Of a DNA stretch of 12,189 bases, positions 1 through 6,511 are shown in pieces. The stretch covers positions 1-12,189 of the forward strand of contig JAOARK010000139.1 in assembly GCA_025210575.1 (NCBI GenBank), written 5' to 3'. The translations under genes and the position numbers were made by a program. The notes under the pieces are model-generated. The model made no database searches. It was not told the origin of the DNA and saw only the letters and a list, made by a program, of their open reading frames with translations. Source of the DNA: Schleiferiaceae bacterium (GTDB lineage: Bacteria; Bacteroidota; Bacteroidia; Flavobacteriales; Schleiferiaceae). How positions within the stretch are numbered: position 1 is the stretch's first letter; every line of letters begins with the position of its first letter.

Positions 1-1224
1 ATCTTTGCTGAACTCTTCCACTGCAGATTCGTAATCACCAGCTTTGTAATAGGCCACTCCGCTTCTCATCGGGTCTTCATACATATCACCAGCTTCCTGA
101 TACCTTCCTTCATTTTCTAATTGCTGCCCCTGGTAATCTTTTGTATACCATAAATCCTGAAAGTTAGACTCATCACTGCACGAATTCAGTGTGAAAAGCA
201 TCAAAAAGCCATAAACAACAAACCCTTTTCTAAACCATGCCAACATGAAAATTACTAAAGGCACAATCAATAGCCATCCTCTGTCCTGCCAATTGTTTTC
301 CTGGACATCTGATTGCTCTTGAAAATTCAGCTTACCACTGATCAGATTAGCCATATGCTCAACATCGCTATTATCTAGGGTTAGACGATTGACATGAACG
401 TTTTCTAAAGACTCAATTTTGCTCAAGACTTTAGTATCTAATTTCGAATATACCACCTCACCATTTGCATCTTTCATGGCTCCACGACCACGCTTATTAG
501 GCACTTCAGCACCCGACAAAGTATTCATAGGTATGAGTTCAACAAATTTCCCTTCTCTTGTTGAATAGATCTGTAATAATCTAAACAGTTCATCATTAAT
601 ATCATCAGTCATTAAAACCAATTGAGAAGGAGCTTCTGTAATCTTGGTTATAGAGTCTGTTAAGAATAATGTCGCTTCTATATCTGTCCCTTGAAAAGGA
701 AGCAAATCCGGAGAAAGACTATTAACGTGACTTTTAATGATGTTGTAATCTTGACATAACGGCACAACGGTATGAGCGGTACCTGCAAAACCAATAAGCG
801 CAACACGAGCTCGAGGGTTGGCTTCCAAGAGATCCATGATTTTGAACTTTGCACGTTCTAATCGGTTCGGTTGTATATCTGAAGCCATCATAGATTGAGA
901 CATGTCTAATGCTATGACTACTGGTGTTTCTAAAATTTGACCTGGTACTTCTTCTTCGCTCCAAGTGGGTCCAGCTAAACCCACACATCCAATAGCCAGA
1001 GCAAAGGACATAAGAATATGCATGATCCGTCTAAAGCGAACACTTCCCTTTTGAATAACATAAGGTCTCAAGTGCTTCGCAATTGACTTCTTCCATTTTT
1101 CCTCATCACGAAAACTAAAAAGCCCAATTACCAAAATAACAAGTACCCCTATGATTAAATAGAGAAACTCAGGTCTTAAAAAGTGGAATTGATCCCAGTC
1201 GATATTTAACCAGTCTTGAATCAT
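1..1224 (-). CDS. batB: BatB-like vWA protein with C-terminal TPR region (3' end outside window)
   Basis: The reading frame starts at ATG 1224 and stays open for all 408 codons to the left edge, so the C-terminus is missing. Seen: two membrane segments near residues 19-37 and 66-85, then a vWA domain from about residue 100 with a MIDAS motif D107-M-S109-Q-S111, a likely MIDAS threonine at T180 and aspartate at D207. A further membrane stretch lies near 316-330. A second hydrophobic stretch ending LTLNSC (C349) resembles a lipoprotein signal, and TPR-like helices follow from about 360. vWA plus TPR on one chain is known from BatB/BatC-type proteins of Bat aerotolerance loci; I infer a periplasm-facing, membrane-anchored scaffold working with MoxR. 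The start codon overlaps the batA stop as ATGA, so the two are translationally coupled. The exact family name is less certain than the domain content. Confidence 0.88.
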   Translation of the reverse strand, partial: MIQDWLNIDWDQFHFLRPEFLYLIIGVLVILVIGLFSFRDEEKWKKSIAKHLRPYVIQKGSVRFRRIMHILMSFALAIGCVGLAGPTWSEEEVPGQILETPVVIALDMSQSMMASDIQPNRLERAKFKIMDLLEANPRARVALIGFAGTAHTVVPLCQDYNIIKSHVNSLSPDLLPFQGTDIEATLFLTDSITKITEAPSQLVLMTDDINDELFRLLQIYSTREGKFVELIPMNTLSGAEVPNKRGRGAMKDANGEVVYSKLDTKVLSKIESLENVHVNRLTLDNSDVEHMANLISGKLNFQEQSDVQENNWQDRGWLLIVPLVIFMLAWFRKGFVVYGFLMLFTLNSCSDESNFQDLWYTKDYQGQQLENEGRYQEAGDMYEDPMRSGVAYYKAGDYESAVEEFSKD

Positions 1225-2216
1225 GGGTTTCTCATTTTTTTAAATATGCCCCACACTTCTAATAAGAAGATATTTCCCAATGCAAGTACTAAGGCAAATC
1301 CTAAAGGATAATAATAAAGCAAGGTACTTGGCTTATATGATTCTTCTTCATATTCAATAGGCTCCAGTTTGTCCAACTCATCATAAATCCCTTCTAATTC
1401 TTCGGCATCTGTGCCTAAGAAATATTGAGCATTGGTCATCTCTGCAATCTCCTTTAATGTCTTCTCATCTAAATCAGATCCAGAACCATTCGGGTTACCT
1501 ATACCAATAGTGTATATCATTACCGAATCTTGAGCTGCCATGTCTGCGGCATCTAAGGGTAATACATCTTGTCCACCATCTACTCCATCAGTTAATACCA
1601 GCATTACCTTAGTGTCTAAAGTGTCGTTATCAAACATTTCTACACCCTTAATAATGGCTCTACCTATGTTTGTCATTTGCCCTGCAAATCCAACATCAGC
1701 TTCGTCCAACAACTGATTAACTACACCAAGGTCTGGAGTAAAAGGTGCCTGCACATAAGCCGCAGAACCAAAGAAAATCAACCCCATTCTATCCCCTTCT
1801 CGCTTGTCAATAAAATCATGCATAACAGATTTCACCGCATCCCAACGAGATTGTCGCTTTCCGTCTACCACCCAATCTTTTGTAGCCATACTAAAGGAGA
1901 TGTCGGCTACAATTAAAAAGTTTCTAGAGGTCTTTACTTTTAGTTCTGGTTCCCCTATCAGTTGAGGTGATGATAAAGCAGCCAATAGACTTGCCCATAT
2001 CACCATCATGATAAGCCATACCAACGCATTTCTTCGCTTGATCAATGCAGACTTTCTTGCCTTTTCTCCTGTGTATTCTTGAGCCTTAGCGAACAATGGA
2101 TAGTACAGTGAAGCACTCTTCAATCTTAGTGGCGGAAGAATAAAGTAAATCAGTATGGGTAATGGTAGCAACCAAAAAACCCATGGATATGCTATTTCAA
2201 AATTCTCAGGCAACAT
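1221..2216 (-). CDS. batA: BatA-like membrane-anchored vWA protein
   Basis: A 331-residue protein with the layout of BatA: N-terminal membrane segments at about 12-29 and 64-82, a vWA domain at about 98-285 and a C-terminal membrane segment at about 303-320. The MIDAS metal site is visible as D105-I-S107-F-S109, with T182 and the aspartate in LVLTDG (D210). Most vWA proteins have glycine or a small or polar residue where this one has phenylalanine (108), but the metal-binding positions are intact. In known Bat loci (for example Bacteroides fragilis batIABCDE) such proteins form membrane complexes linked to oxygen tolerance and envelope stress, with MoxR as the partner ATPase. The start at 2216 overlaps the preceding DUF4381 gene by 11 bp, and the stop overlaps the next vWA gene by 4 bp, so it is part of one operon. 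Confidence 0.92.
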   Translation of the reverse strand: MLPENFEIAYPWVFWLLPLPILIYFILPPLRLKSASLYYPLFAKAQEYTGEKARKSALIKRRNALVWLIMMVIWASLLAALSSPQLIGEPELKVKTSRNFLIVADISFSMATKDWVVDGKRQSRWDAVKSVMHDFIDKREGDRMGLIFFGSAAYVQAPFTPDLGVVNQLLDEADVGFAGQMTNIGRAIIKGVEMFDNDTLDTKVMLVLTDGVDGGQDVLPLDAADMAAQDSVMIYTIGIGNPNGSGSDLDEKTLKEIAEMTNAQYFLGTDAEELEGIYDELDKLEPIEYEEESYKPSTLLYYYPLGFALVLALGNIFLLEVWGIFKKMRNP

Positions 2217-2679
2217 GATGCTTTATCCATTTTTTAGAATCATTAAAAAAACTGTCCACATCTTTATCAGCGCTCACTTCATTTCTATAAAGTGCATCAG
2301 CAACCAAATTTGTATGTACTGAAAAATCAACATGCTTGCTTGAACTATTTAAAAACTCAAGCCATTTAGCACCGTGTAATTTTGCCACTTCTTCTCTAGG
2401 AAAAGCCTTAAGAGAAACCTGCTTTAGCAAGATCATCGTATCATTTACGCACTTCACCTCGTTCTCTTTTTTAAAGCGATCTTGAATAGCAGTTAACAAA
2501 CGAACCGCCTCTCTTCGGTAAGCATTTTTTATATACCGTTTAGTAAAAACTATTGCCGTCCAGATTAACATTAGCGTTATTAGAATTGCCACAACTTTCC
2601 ACCCCAGAGTTACAAACTCAAAAGCTACAGGAGTTGGCTCATAGATAGGGCCAAGATCAATGTTTGCTTGCTCTTCCAT
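2206..2679 (-). CDS. DUF4381-type single-pass membrane protein of the Bat operon
   Basis: A 157-residue protein with one strong membrane segment at about residues 27-46, flanked by a short acidic N-terminus with proline-rich PIYEPTPVAF and a basic stretch (KRYIKNAYRREA). The soluble part has the pattern of DUF4381: an alpha-helical region with LLKQVSLKAFP and VAKLHGAKWLEFL at about 84-110. DUF4381 genes usually sit between a DUF58 gene and vWA genes in moxR operons, exactly the position here. Its molecular role is not established; I infer a membrane-bound accessory or adaptor of the MoxR/Bat complex. The start overlaps the DUF58 stop by one base (TGATG) and its end overlaps batA by 11 bp, so translation is probably coupled on both sides. 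The family call rests on pattern and context without a profile search. Confidence 0.82.
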   Translation of the reverse strand: MEEQANIDLGPIYEPTPVAFEFVTLGWKVVAILITLMLIWTAIVFTKRYIKNAYRREAVRLLTAIQDRFKKENEVKCVNDTMILLKQVSLKAFPREEVAKLHGAKWLEFLNSSSKHVDFSVHTNLVADALYRNEVSADKDVDSFFNDSKKWIKHHVA

Positions 2680-3602
2680 CAGCGGAATAAATTTTTGATT
2701 TGTTCGTCTACTTGGTCAACAGTGTTGACATGAAAAACAGGTATACGATGTTTGAGCATCTTTGCCTCAAAATCTTTTAACCCTGCATCAAAACCTTCTT
2801 GAAACTTTTGCTGAACTTGCTTTTTATGCCCCTGAATAGCAAGCTGTTTGGTCCCATCACCAAAAATCATCTTCTCTTTTGGTATATCTCTTTCAAAAGG
2901 GTCTGAAACTTTAACCAACAGCAAGTCATTATGCTGAGCCAATCCGGATAAATATTTTATCACTCGGTCAGAATAATCCTTGAAGTCGCTAATAACAATC
3001 ACCAAATAATCATGAGTAACTATGTTTTTGACTTTTCTCATTGCCTCAGATAAAGTCTCTTGTCTTTCTCCAACTTTACCCTCAGCTAATTTGTGATTAT
3101 GATACACCATGCGTTCTAAGAACAACAAAGTGTTTTTTTTGTTTCTTTTCGGAAGCACAACATCAATTCCCTCTTCTGTATAGACCATTCCACCTACTCG
3201 ATCTCCTTCCTTTTGAATTTTAAAAGCTGCTAAAGCGGCAACTTCGGCTGCCACTACAGATTTAGTTTTCACCTGCGAACCAAAAAACATAGAGCGAGAC
3301 TGATCGACAATGATGAGTGCTGGTTTCTCTTTTTCCTCTGAAAAAACTTTTGAATGAGTCACCTGAGTTCGAGCCGTCACTTTCCAGTCGATGTTTCGAA
3401 TATCATCTCCCGGAACATAATTTCTCACCTCTTCAAAATCCATCCCTCTACCTCTTAATTTAGAAGCATGCTTACCTCCTAAAACACTGCGCACTTTTTG
3501 TTTTTTGGCTAAGAAACTGAAGCCTCTTGCATAACCTTCCATGCGTAACAAATCAGGTAGATGAACAAAGATGTCCTTCGGATATGTAGATTCTTTCTTC
3601 AT
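2679..3602 (-). CDS. DUF58 protein (vWA-like, MoxR-associated)
   Basis: A 307-residue soluble protein with the DUF58 signature at about residues 51-78: GRGMDFEEVR, then YVPGDDIRNIDWKVTART. A vWA-like domain follows with a MIDAS-type motif D100-Q-S102-R-S104 and a second acidic site in VISDF (D206). No signal peptide or membrane segment is visible, so it should be cytoplasmic, unlike the two later vWA proteins. DUF58 proteins almost always follow a moxR gene and are thought to be clients or adaptors of that ATPase; this is family knowledge and nothing here gives the substrate. Only three bases separate it from the moxR stop, with an AGG-rich stretch (GTTAGGAA) just before the ATG. Its stop overlaps the DUF4381 start by one base. 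Confidence 0.93.
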   Translation of the reverse strand: MKKESTYPKDIFVHLPDLLRMEGYARGFSFLAKKQKVRSVLGGKHASKLRGRGMDFEEVRNYVPGDDIRNIDWKVTARTQVTHSKVFSEEKEKPALIIVDQSRSMFFGSQVKTKSVVAAEVAALAAFKIQKEGDRVGGMVYTEEGIDVVLPKRNKKNTLLFLERMVYHNHKLAEGKVGERQETLSEAMRKVKNIVTHDYLVIVISDFKDYSDRVIKYLSGLAQHNDLLLVKVSDPFERDIPKEKMIFGDGTKQLAIQGHKKQVQQKFQEGFDAGLKDFEAKMLKHRIPVFHVNTVDQVDEQIKNLFR

Positions 3603-3605
3603 TTC

Positions 3606-4571
3606 CTAACCTACAACCGCTACGTGTTTCAAGATCTCATTAATCACATCATCTGCATTCACTTTGCTGGCTTCTGCCTCGTAACTCAAAATCAAACGAT
3701 GTCTTAGGCAATCATATACAACCGCTCTGATGTCATCAGGAGTTACATAGTCTCGTCCATTCATCCATGCATGAACACGGCTACTCTTATCTATAGAAAT
3801 TGTTCCTCTAGGGCTTGCACCAAATTCAATCCAGGTTTCGAGTTGATCGCTGTACTTTTTGGGATAGCGTGTAGCAGAAATAATATCAACAATGTACTTC
3901 TCCATATTTTCAGCAATGGTTACCTCAGCAATTTCTTTACGAGCATTGAAAACAACCTCAGGGTCAATCTGCTCTGCTTCTTTCTTTTCTCCTTTACTGT
4001 GCTCCTCCCTATTCAATCGCATAATTGCTAGCTCAGATGCATCATCTGGATAATCAATCATCACATGCATGATGAAACGATCCATTTGAGCCTCTGGCAA
4101 AGGATAGGTTCCTTCTTGCTCAACAGGGTTTTGCGTTGCAAGCACCATAAATAACGGATCCATTTTATATGTTTTTCCAGCAACAGAAACCTGACGCTCT
4201 TCCATCGCTTCAAGCAAGGCTGATTGCACTTTTGCAGGAGAGCGATTGATCTCATCTGCAAGGATAAGATTGCTAAAAATGGGACCTTGTTGAAAAATGA
4301 ACTTCTCTTCAGATTCTGGCTGATATATTTCTGTACCCGTAATGTCTGAAGGAAGAAGATCTGGAGTAAACTGTATGCGACTTAAACCGCAGTTCAACCC
4401 TTTAGACAAGGCTTTAATTGCTCTTGTTTTTGCCAACCCTGGTAACCCTTCTAAAAGCAAATTACCATCTGCTAATAGAACCAGAATTAAGCGTTCTACG
4501 AGTTCATCCTGCCCAATAATTGACTGGGACATGTGATCTTTAAGTTTGTTCACCGACTCTAAAACACTCAT
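3606..4571 (-). CDS. moxR: MoxR-family AAA+ ATPase
   Basis: A 321-residue AAA+ ATPase of typical MoxR length. Seen: Walker A GLPGLAKT at 42-49, the MoxR-type segment with IQFTPDLLPSDITG at 66-79, Walker B LILADEIN at 102-109, sensor 1 ATQNP at 145-149, and the sensor 2 region GASPRG at 251-256 ahead of the C-terminal lid. MoxR proteins act as chaperone-like ATPases that mature or activate partner complexes together with vWA proteins; in Bat loci this gene is also called batI. It is the first gene of the five-gene cluster and its leader holds a strong hairpin about 30 bases before the ATG. ATG 4571 is preferred over the internal Met14 because the extra residues form the usual amphipathic N-terminal helix. 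No obvious Shine-Dalgarno sequence precedes it. Confidence 0.95.
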   Translation of the reverse strand: MSVLESVNKLKDHMSQSIIGQDELVERLILVLLADGNLLLEGLPGLAKTRAIKALSKGLNCGLSRIQFTPDLLPSDITGTEIYQPESEEKFIFQQGPIFSNLILADEINRSPAKVQSALLEAMEERQVSVAGKTYKMDPLFMVLATQNPVEQEGTYPLPEAQMDRFIMHVMIDYPDDASELAIMRLNREEHSKGEKKEAEQIDPEVVFNARKEIAEVTIAENMEKYIVDIISATRYPKKYSDQLETWIEFGASPRGTISIDKSSRVHAWMNGRDYVTPDDIRAVVYDCLRHRLILSYEAEASKVNADDVINEILKHVAVVG

Positions 4572-4600
4572 AATTCAGTTTTTAAAAAGATTTTGGATAA

Positions 4601-4629
4601 AACACCTCAGAATCAATTTCTGAGGTGTT
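4601..4629. promoter_or_regulatory. Perfect 12-bp-stem hairpin in the moxR leader
   Basis: Arms 4601-4612 (AACACCTCAGAA) and 4618-4629 (TTCTGAGGTGTT) are perfectly complementary around a five-base loop. A T-rich tract (CTTATTTTTTG) follows on the plus strand; on the minus strand the hairpin is followed by TTATCC and, 11 bases on, by CTTTTT. It could be a terminator for plus-strand or read-through transcripts, or, since it lies 30 bases before the moxR ATG on the coding strand, a structured leader or attenuator. The stem itself is certain; its function is inferred. Confidence 0.75.
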
Positions 4630-4643
4630 CTTATTTTTTGTTT

Positions 4644-4672
4644 TGAAGATACTAAGTCTCTTTTACGGACAA
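4644..4672 (-). promoter_or_regulatory. Possible Bacteroidota-type promoter for the moxR operon
   Basis: On the minus strand TTG (4672-4670) is followed after 18 bases by TATCTTCA (4651-4644). The Bacteroidota primary sigma-factor pattern is TTG, about 19 bases, then TAnnTTTG, so the downstream box matches only in part (two mismatches). Transcription would start just before the hairpin at 4629-4601 and place it in the 5' leader. In AT-rich DNA such matches arise by chance. Confidence 0.25.
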
Positions 4673-4691
4673 GAGCGCTTGTTTATTTTTT
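4669..4691 (+). terminator. Weak hairpin with T-rich tail on the plus strand
   Basis: ACAAG (4669-4673) and CTTGT (4678-4682) pair around AGCG and are followed on the plus strand by TTATTTTTTT. This has the form of a small rho-independent terminator, but no plus-strand gene precedes it. The stem is only five base pairs and overlaps the possible promoter, so both cannot be taken at face value. Confidence 0.25.
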
Positions 4692-4792
4692 TAGAAAATA
4701 TAAGATGAGGTCTTTTTAGATGCCTCTTCCAATTTAGCTTTGCGGCTAGCCATTTTTGACTTCTGCTCTTCTATTCTCTTTTGGAGCTTTGC
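4691..4792 (-). pseudogene. Possible 3' remnant of a lost gene (33 codons)
   Basis: On the minus strand a frame opens after a TAA at 4795-4793 and runs 33 codons to TAA at 4693-4691. Its product, beginning AKLQKRIEEQKSKM and ending KTSSYIF, is rich in Lys, Glu, Gln and Ala with coiled-coil-like spacing, more protein-like than its surroundings. The only ATG (4753) would give a 20-residue peptide. Upstream bases in another frame read LIADNENIADSQRAYNPHL before a stop, which may be more of a decayed coding region. I do not recognise the family; chance is a real alternative. Confidence 0.3.
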
Positions 4793-4831
4793 TTATCACT
4801 TCTCATAAATGCGGATTATATGCCCTTTGGC

Positions 4832-4875
4832 TATCAGCAATATTCTCATTATCAGCAATTAGGTGATTTACCTAA
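4832..4875. repeat. Ten-base direct repeat next to a small palindrome
   Basis: TATCAGCAAT occurs at 4832-4841 and again at 4850-4859, an 18-base period. The second copy runs directly into TTAGGT-GATTT-ACCTAA (4859-4875), a six-bp hairpin. The arrangement could be a protein-binding site, the edge of a lost mobile element or a dispersed repeat; nothing in the window distinguishes these. Confidence 0.45.
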
Positions 4876-4963
4876 CAAGCATTGTATGTAACTCAAGACA
4901 TGACATCCTTAGAAGAGCCAAAGATTCTCAATCATTAAAGAAAAATGCTAACCTGAATTTTAT

Positions 4964-5503
4964 TTAGTGCGTATGTTCACTTACTGGAACGTGAGTACCT
5001 TTCAAGACCTTCCAATGTGCGTGGTCTGTATCGTCAGTGAAATATTTAATGAAATCTGAACTTGAACTATAAGGTTCTTTACTTTGTGCCACGTAATGAA
5101 CAATCTTACCGCAAACATGGCCTAAAGAATAGTAGATCTTCCCATCCTGATCTCGAGCCATAGAAATATCGCCCACTTGTGGATTTTTGTGACTGGAGTT
5201 TAACGTAACATAGATCCACTCCCCCTGTTCAAAATGAATAATACCGCTGTAAACAATTCTGTATTCTTGATGCAAAAGCCCCTTCTTATCACGAGTTTTA
5301 AGTTCAACATTTCTTTTCACGGTATCTGGATTCATTGAGCTTAGCGAATGCTTCATTTCTTTAATCCATTGCTTTCGTGTTTTCTTGTCAATTTCATTAT
5401 GATGCTCTTGTGCAAATAAGCTCGAAGTGCTAAAGAATGCACAAAGACAGATCACAATAAGTGTGTGTAAGTTAGAACTGGTTTTGGTTAGATGAACCTT
5501 CAT
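4964..5503 (-). CDS. Small secreted protein of unknown function
   Basis: A 179-residue protein that I do not recognise. It begins with a basic N-terminus and a hydrophobic stretch (about 12-30) ending SSLFAQ, a typical signal peptide with cleavage after Ala31, so it should be periplasmic or outside the cell. The mature part starts with a charged helical segment (about 34-57) and continues as an alternating, probably beta-rich region with EWIYVTLNSS and KIYYSLGHVCGKIVHYVA. There is one cysteine after the signal (C131), and histidines cluster at both ends of the mature chain, including HAHW and a terminal SEHTH. The histidines could bind metal, but no known site motif is visible. It lies 105 bases after the lipid-kinase gene with no strong terminator between, so it may share that transcript. 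The long gap to moxR argues against joint transcription there. Confidence 0.82.
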   Translation of the reverse strand: MKVHLTKTSSNLHTLIVICLCAFFSTSSLFAQEHHNEIDKKTRKQWIKEMKHSLSSMNPDTVKRNVELKTRDKKGLLHQEYRIVYSGIIHFEQGEWIYVTLNSSHKNPQVGDISMARDQDGKIYYSLGHVCGKIVHYVAQSKEPYSSSSDFIKYFTDDTDHAHWKVLKGTHVPVSEHTH

Positions 5504-5608
5504 TTTAATGCATATATCTGATATCGAATATAAACCATCTGTTGGATTACTATTTCCTAATCAAATTGGTTCTTTTATTTGAGAAACAAAGACATGTCAA
5601 AATGTGAA

Positions 5609-6511
5609 TTACATTCCTTTGAGATAAGGATTACCTCCATGGGTAATTAACTGAACGCCTTCTTCTTCCAATTCAATCTTCAAGAAGTCATGCTCTCCAA
5701 TTACCTCACCGTCCAACTGAAGCATATATGGCTTATCAAACGTTATTTCGGCATACTTGGTTGAAACTACTTTGGCATTCTCAGAGCTCAAGAAGCTTTC
5801 ATCAAACTTAGAAAGACCCGCACGAATCAACAACCGTGCGTCTACCTTTTCAATCATGACCAATTCGAACTTTCCGTCCATCGGGTTCCCCTCTTTATTC
5901 AGTGGCACCCCTGTTCCATATTTGCGAGCATTGCAGATCCCAATCATCAATGCATTTGTATTGATTTGTTCACCATTTACTTTCAACTCAGCTTTAAAGG
6001 GTGTTAATTCTGCAAGTTGTTCTATAAAATATTTGGCATAAGTGGCCATACCTCGGTTCACATCCTTTTCATATGAATCCACGATTTGCGCATTAATTCC
6101 AACATCTCCTATGTGAATCATCCTATGGGTTCCATTTACTTTAATGATATCCAATTTCCGAACAACATCAGAAATTAAAATATCAATAAGTGCCTGAATT
6201 GGCTCGGCATCAACACCCAATTCTACGGCCATACCATTTGCAGAACCTTGGGGTATTATACCCATTGGAATATTTGAATTTAATAAGGCTATGGCTGTAA
6301 AACGAGTGGTTCCATCTCCCCCAACAGAAGCTACGCGATCGGGTGCGAAATCACTGATCTCTTTCTTTACGTTTTCTTCATCGTTCACTCCTGTAGTTTT
6401 AAAAATACGGTAGTTTATCCCATATTTTTTAAGTACAACTTCTGCCGCTTTTAAGAAAGGTTCTTTATCCACCCCTCCTGAGATCGGGTTTACAACAAGT
6501 AATAGTTTCAT
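5609..6511 (-). CDS. Diacylglycerol kinase-family lipid kinase (DagK/YegS type)
   Basis: A 300-residue protein, the usual length for this family. Seen: the N-terminal strand with NPISGG at 8-13, the nucleotide-binding GGDGT at 64-68, PQGSANGMA at 87-95, and the C-terminal QLDGE at 265-269. These are hallmarks of the diacylglycerol kinase catalytic fold, which uses ATP to phosphorylate diacylglycerol or other long-chain lipids such as sphingoid bases at the inner membrane. The substrate cannot be read from sequence. After GGDGT the residues are TRFT where many members have a T-x-NE-like sequence, so this may be a divergent subfamily. Its ATG overlaps the stop of the App1-type phosphatase gene as ATGA, which implies translational coupling and related functions. 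No signal peptide or membrane span is present, consistent with a peripheral membrane enzyme. Confidence 0.93.
   Translation of the reverse strand: MKLLLVVNPISGGVDKEPFLKAAEVVLKKYGINYRIFKTTGVNDEENVKKEISDFAPDRVASVGGDGTTRFTAIALLNSNIPMGIIPQGSANGMAVELGVDAEPIQALIDILISDVVRKLDIIKVNGTHRMIHIGDVGINAQIVDSYEKDVNRGMATYAKYFIEQLAELTPFKAELKVNGEQINTNALMIGICNARKYGTGVPLNKEGNPMDGKFELVMIEKVDARLLIRAGLSKFDESFLSSENAKVVSTKYAEITFDKPYMLQLDGEVIGEHDFLKIELEEEGVQLITHGGNPYLKGM

Larger units (their letters stand above)
4572..4963. other. 392-base intergenic region before moxR
   Basis: No intact gene is visible. From moxR outward it holds an AT-rich leader, a 12-bp-stem hairpin (4601-4629), a possible promoter (4644-4672), a small hairpin with a T-rich tail on the plus strand (4669-4691), a short coding-like remnant (4691-4792), and a direct repeat and 6-bp hairpin (4832-4875). 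It must contain the moxR promoter unless transcription reads through from the gene at 5503-4964. Confidence 0.7.

Noticed and set aside
734..988. An 84-codon minus-strand frame rich in Ser, Arg and Cys
   Set aside because: It lies inside the vWA domain of the batB-like gene in another frame; that gene's own frame is open over the whole region and carries the MIDAS motif.
4865..4882. GTTAGGT on the minus strand as an integron attC core site
   Set aside because: No matching RYYYAAC partner at the right distance and no long imperfect palindrome between; no integrase or cassette pattern nearby.
5561..5582. TCAAAT / ATTTGA inverted repeat after the lipid-kinase gene as a terminator
   Set aside because: The stem is only six A/T-rich base pairs and no T-tract follows in the gene direction.
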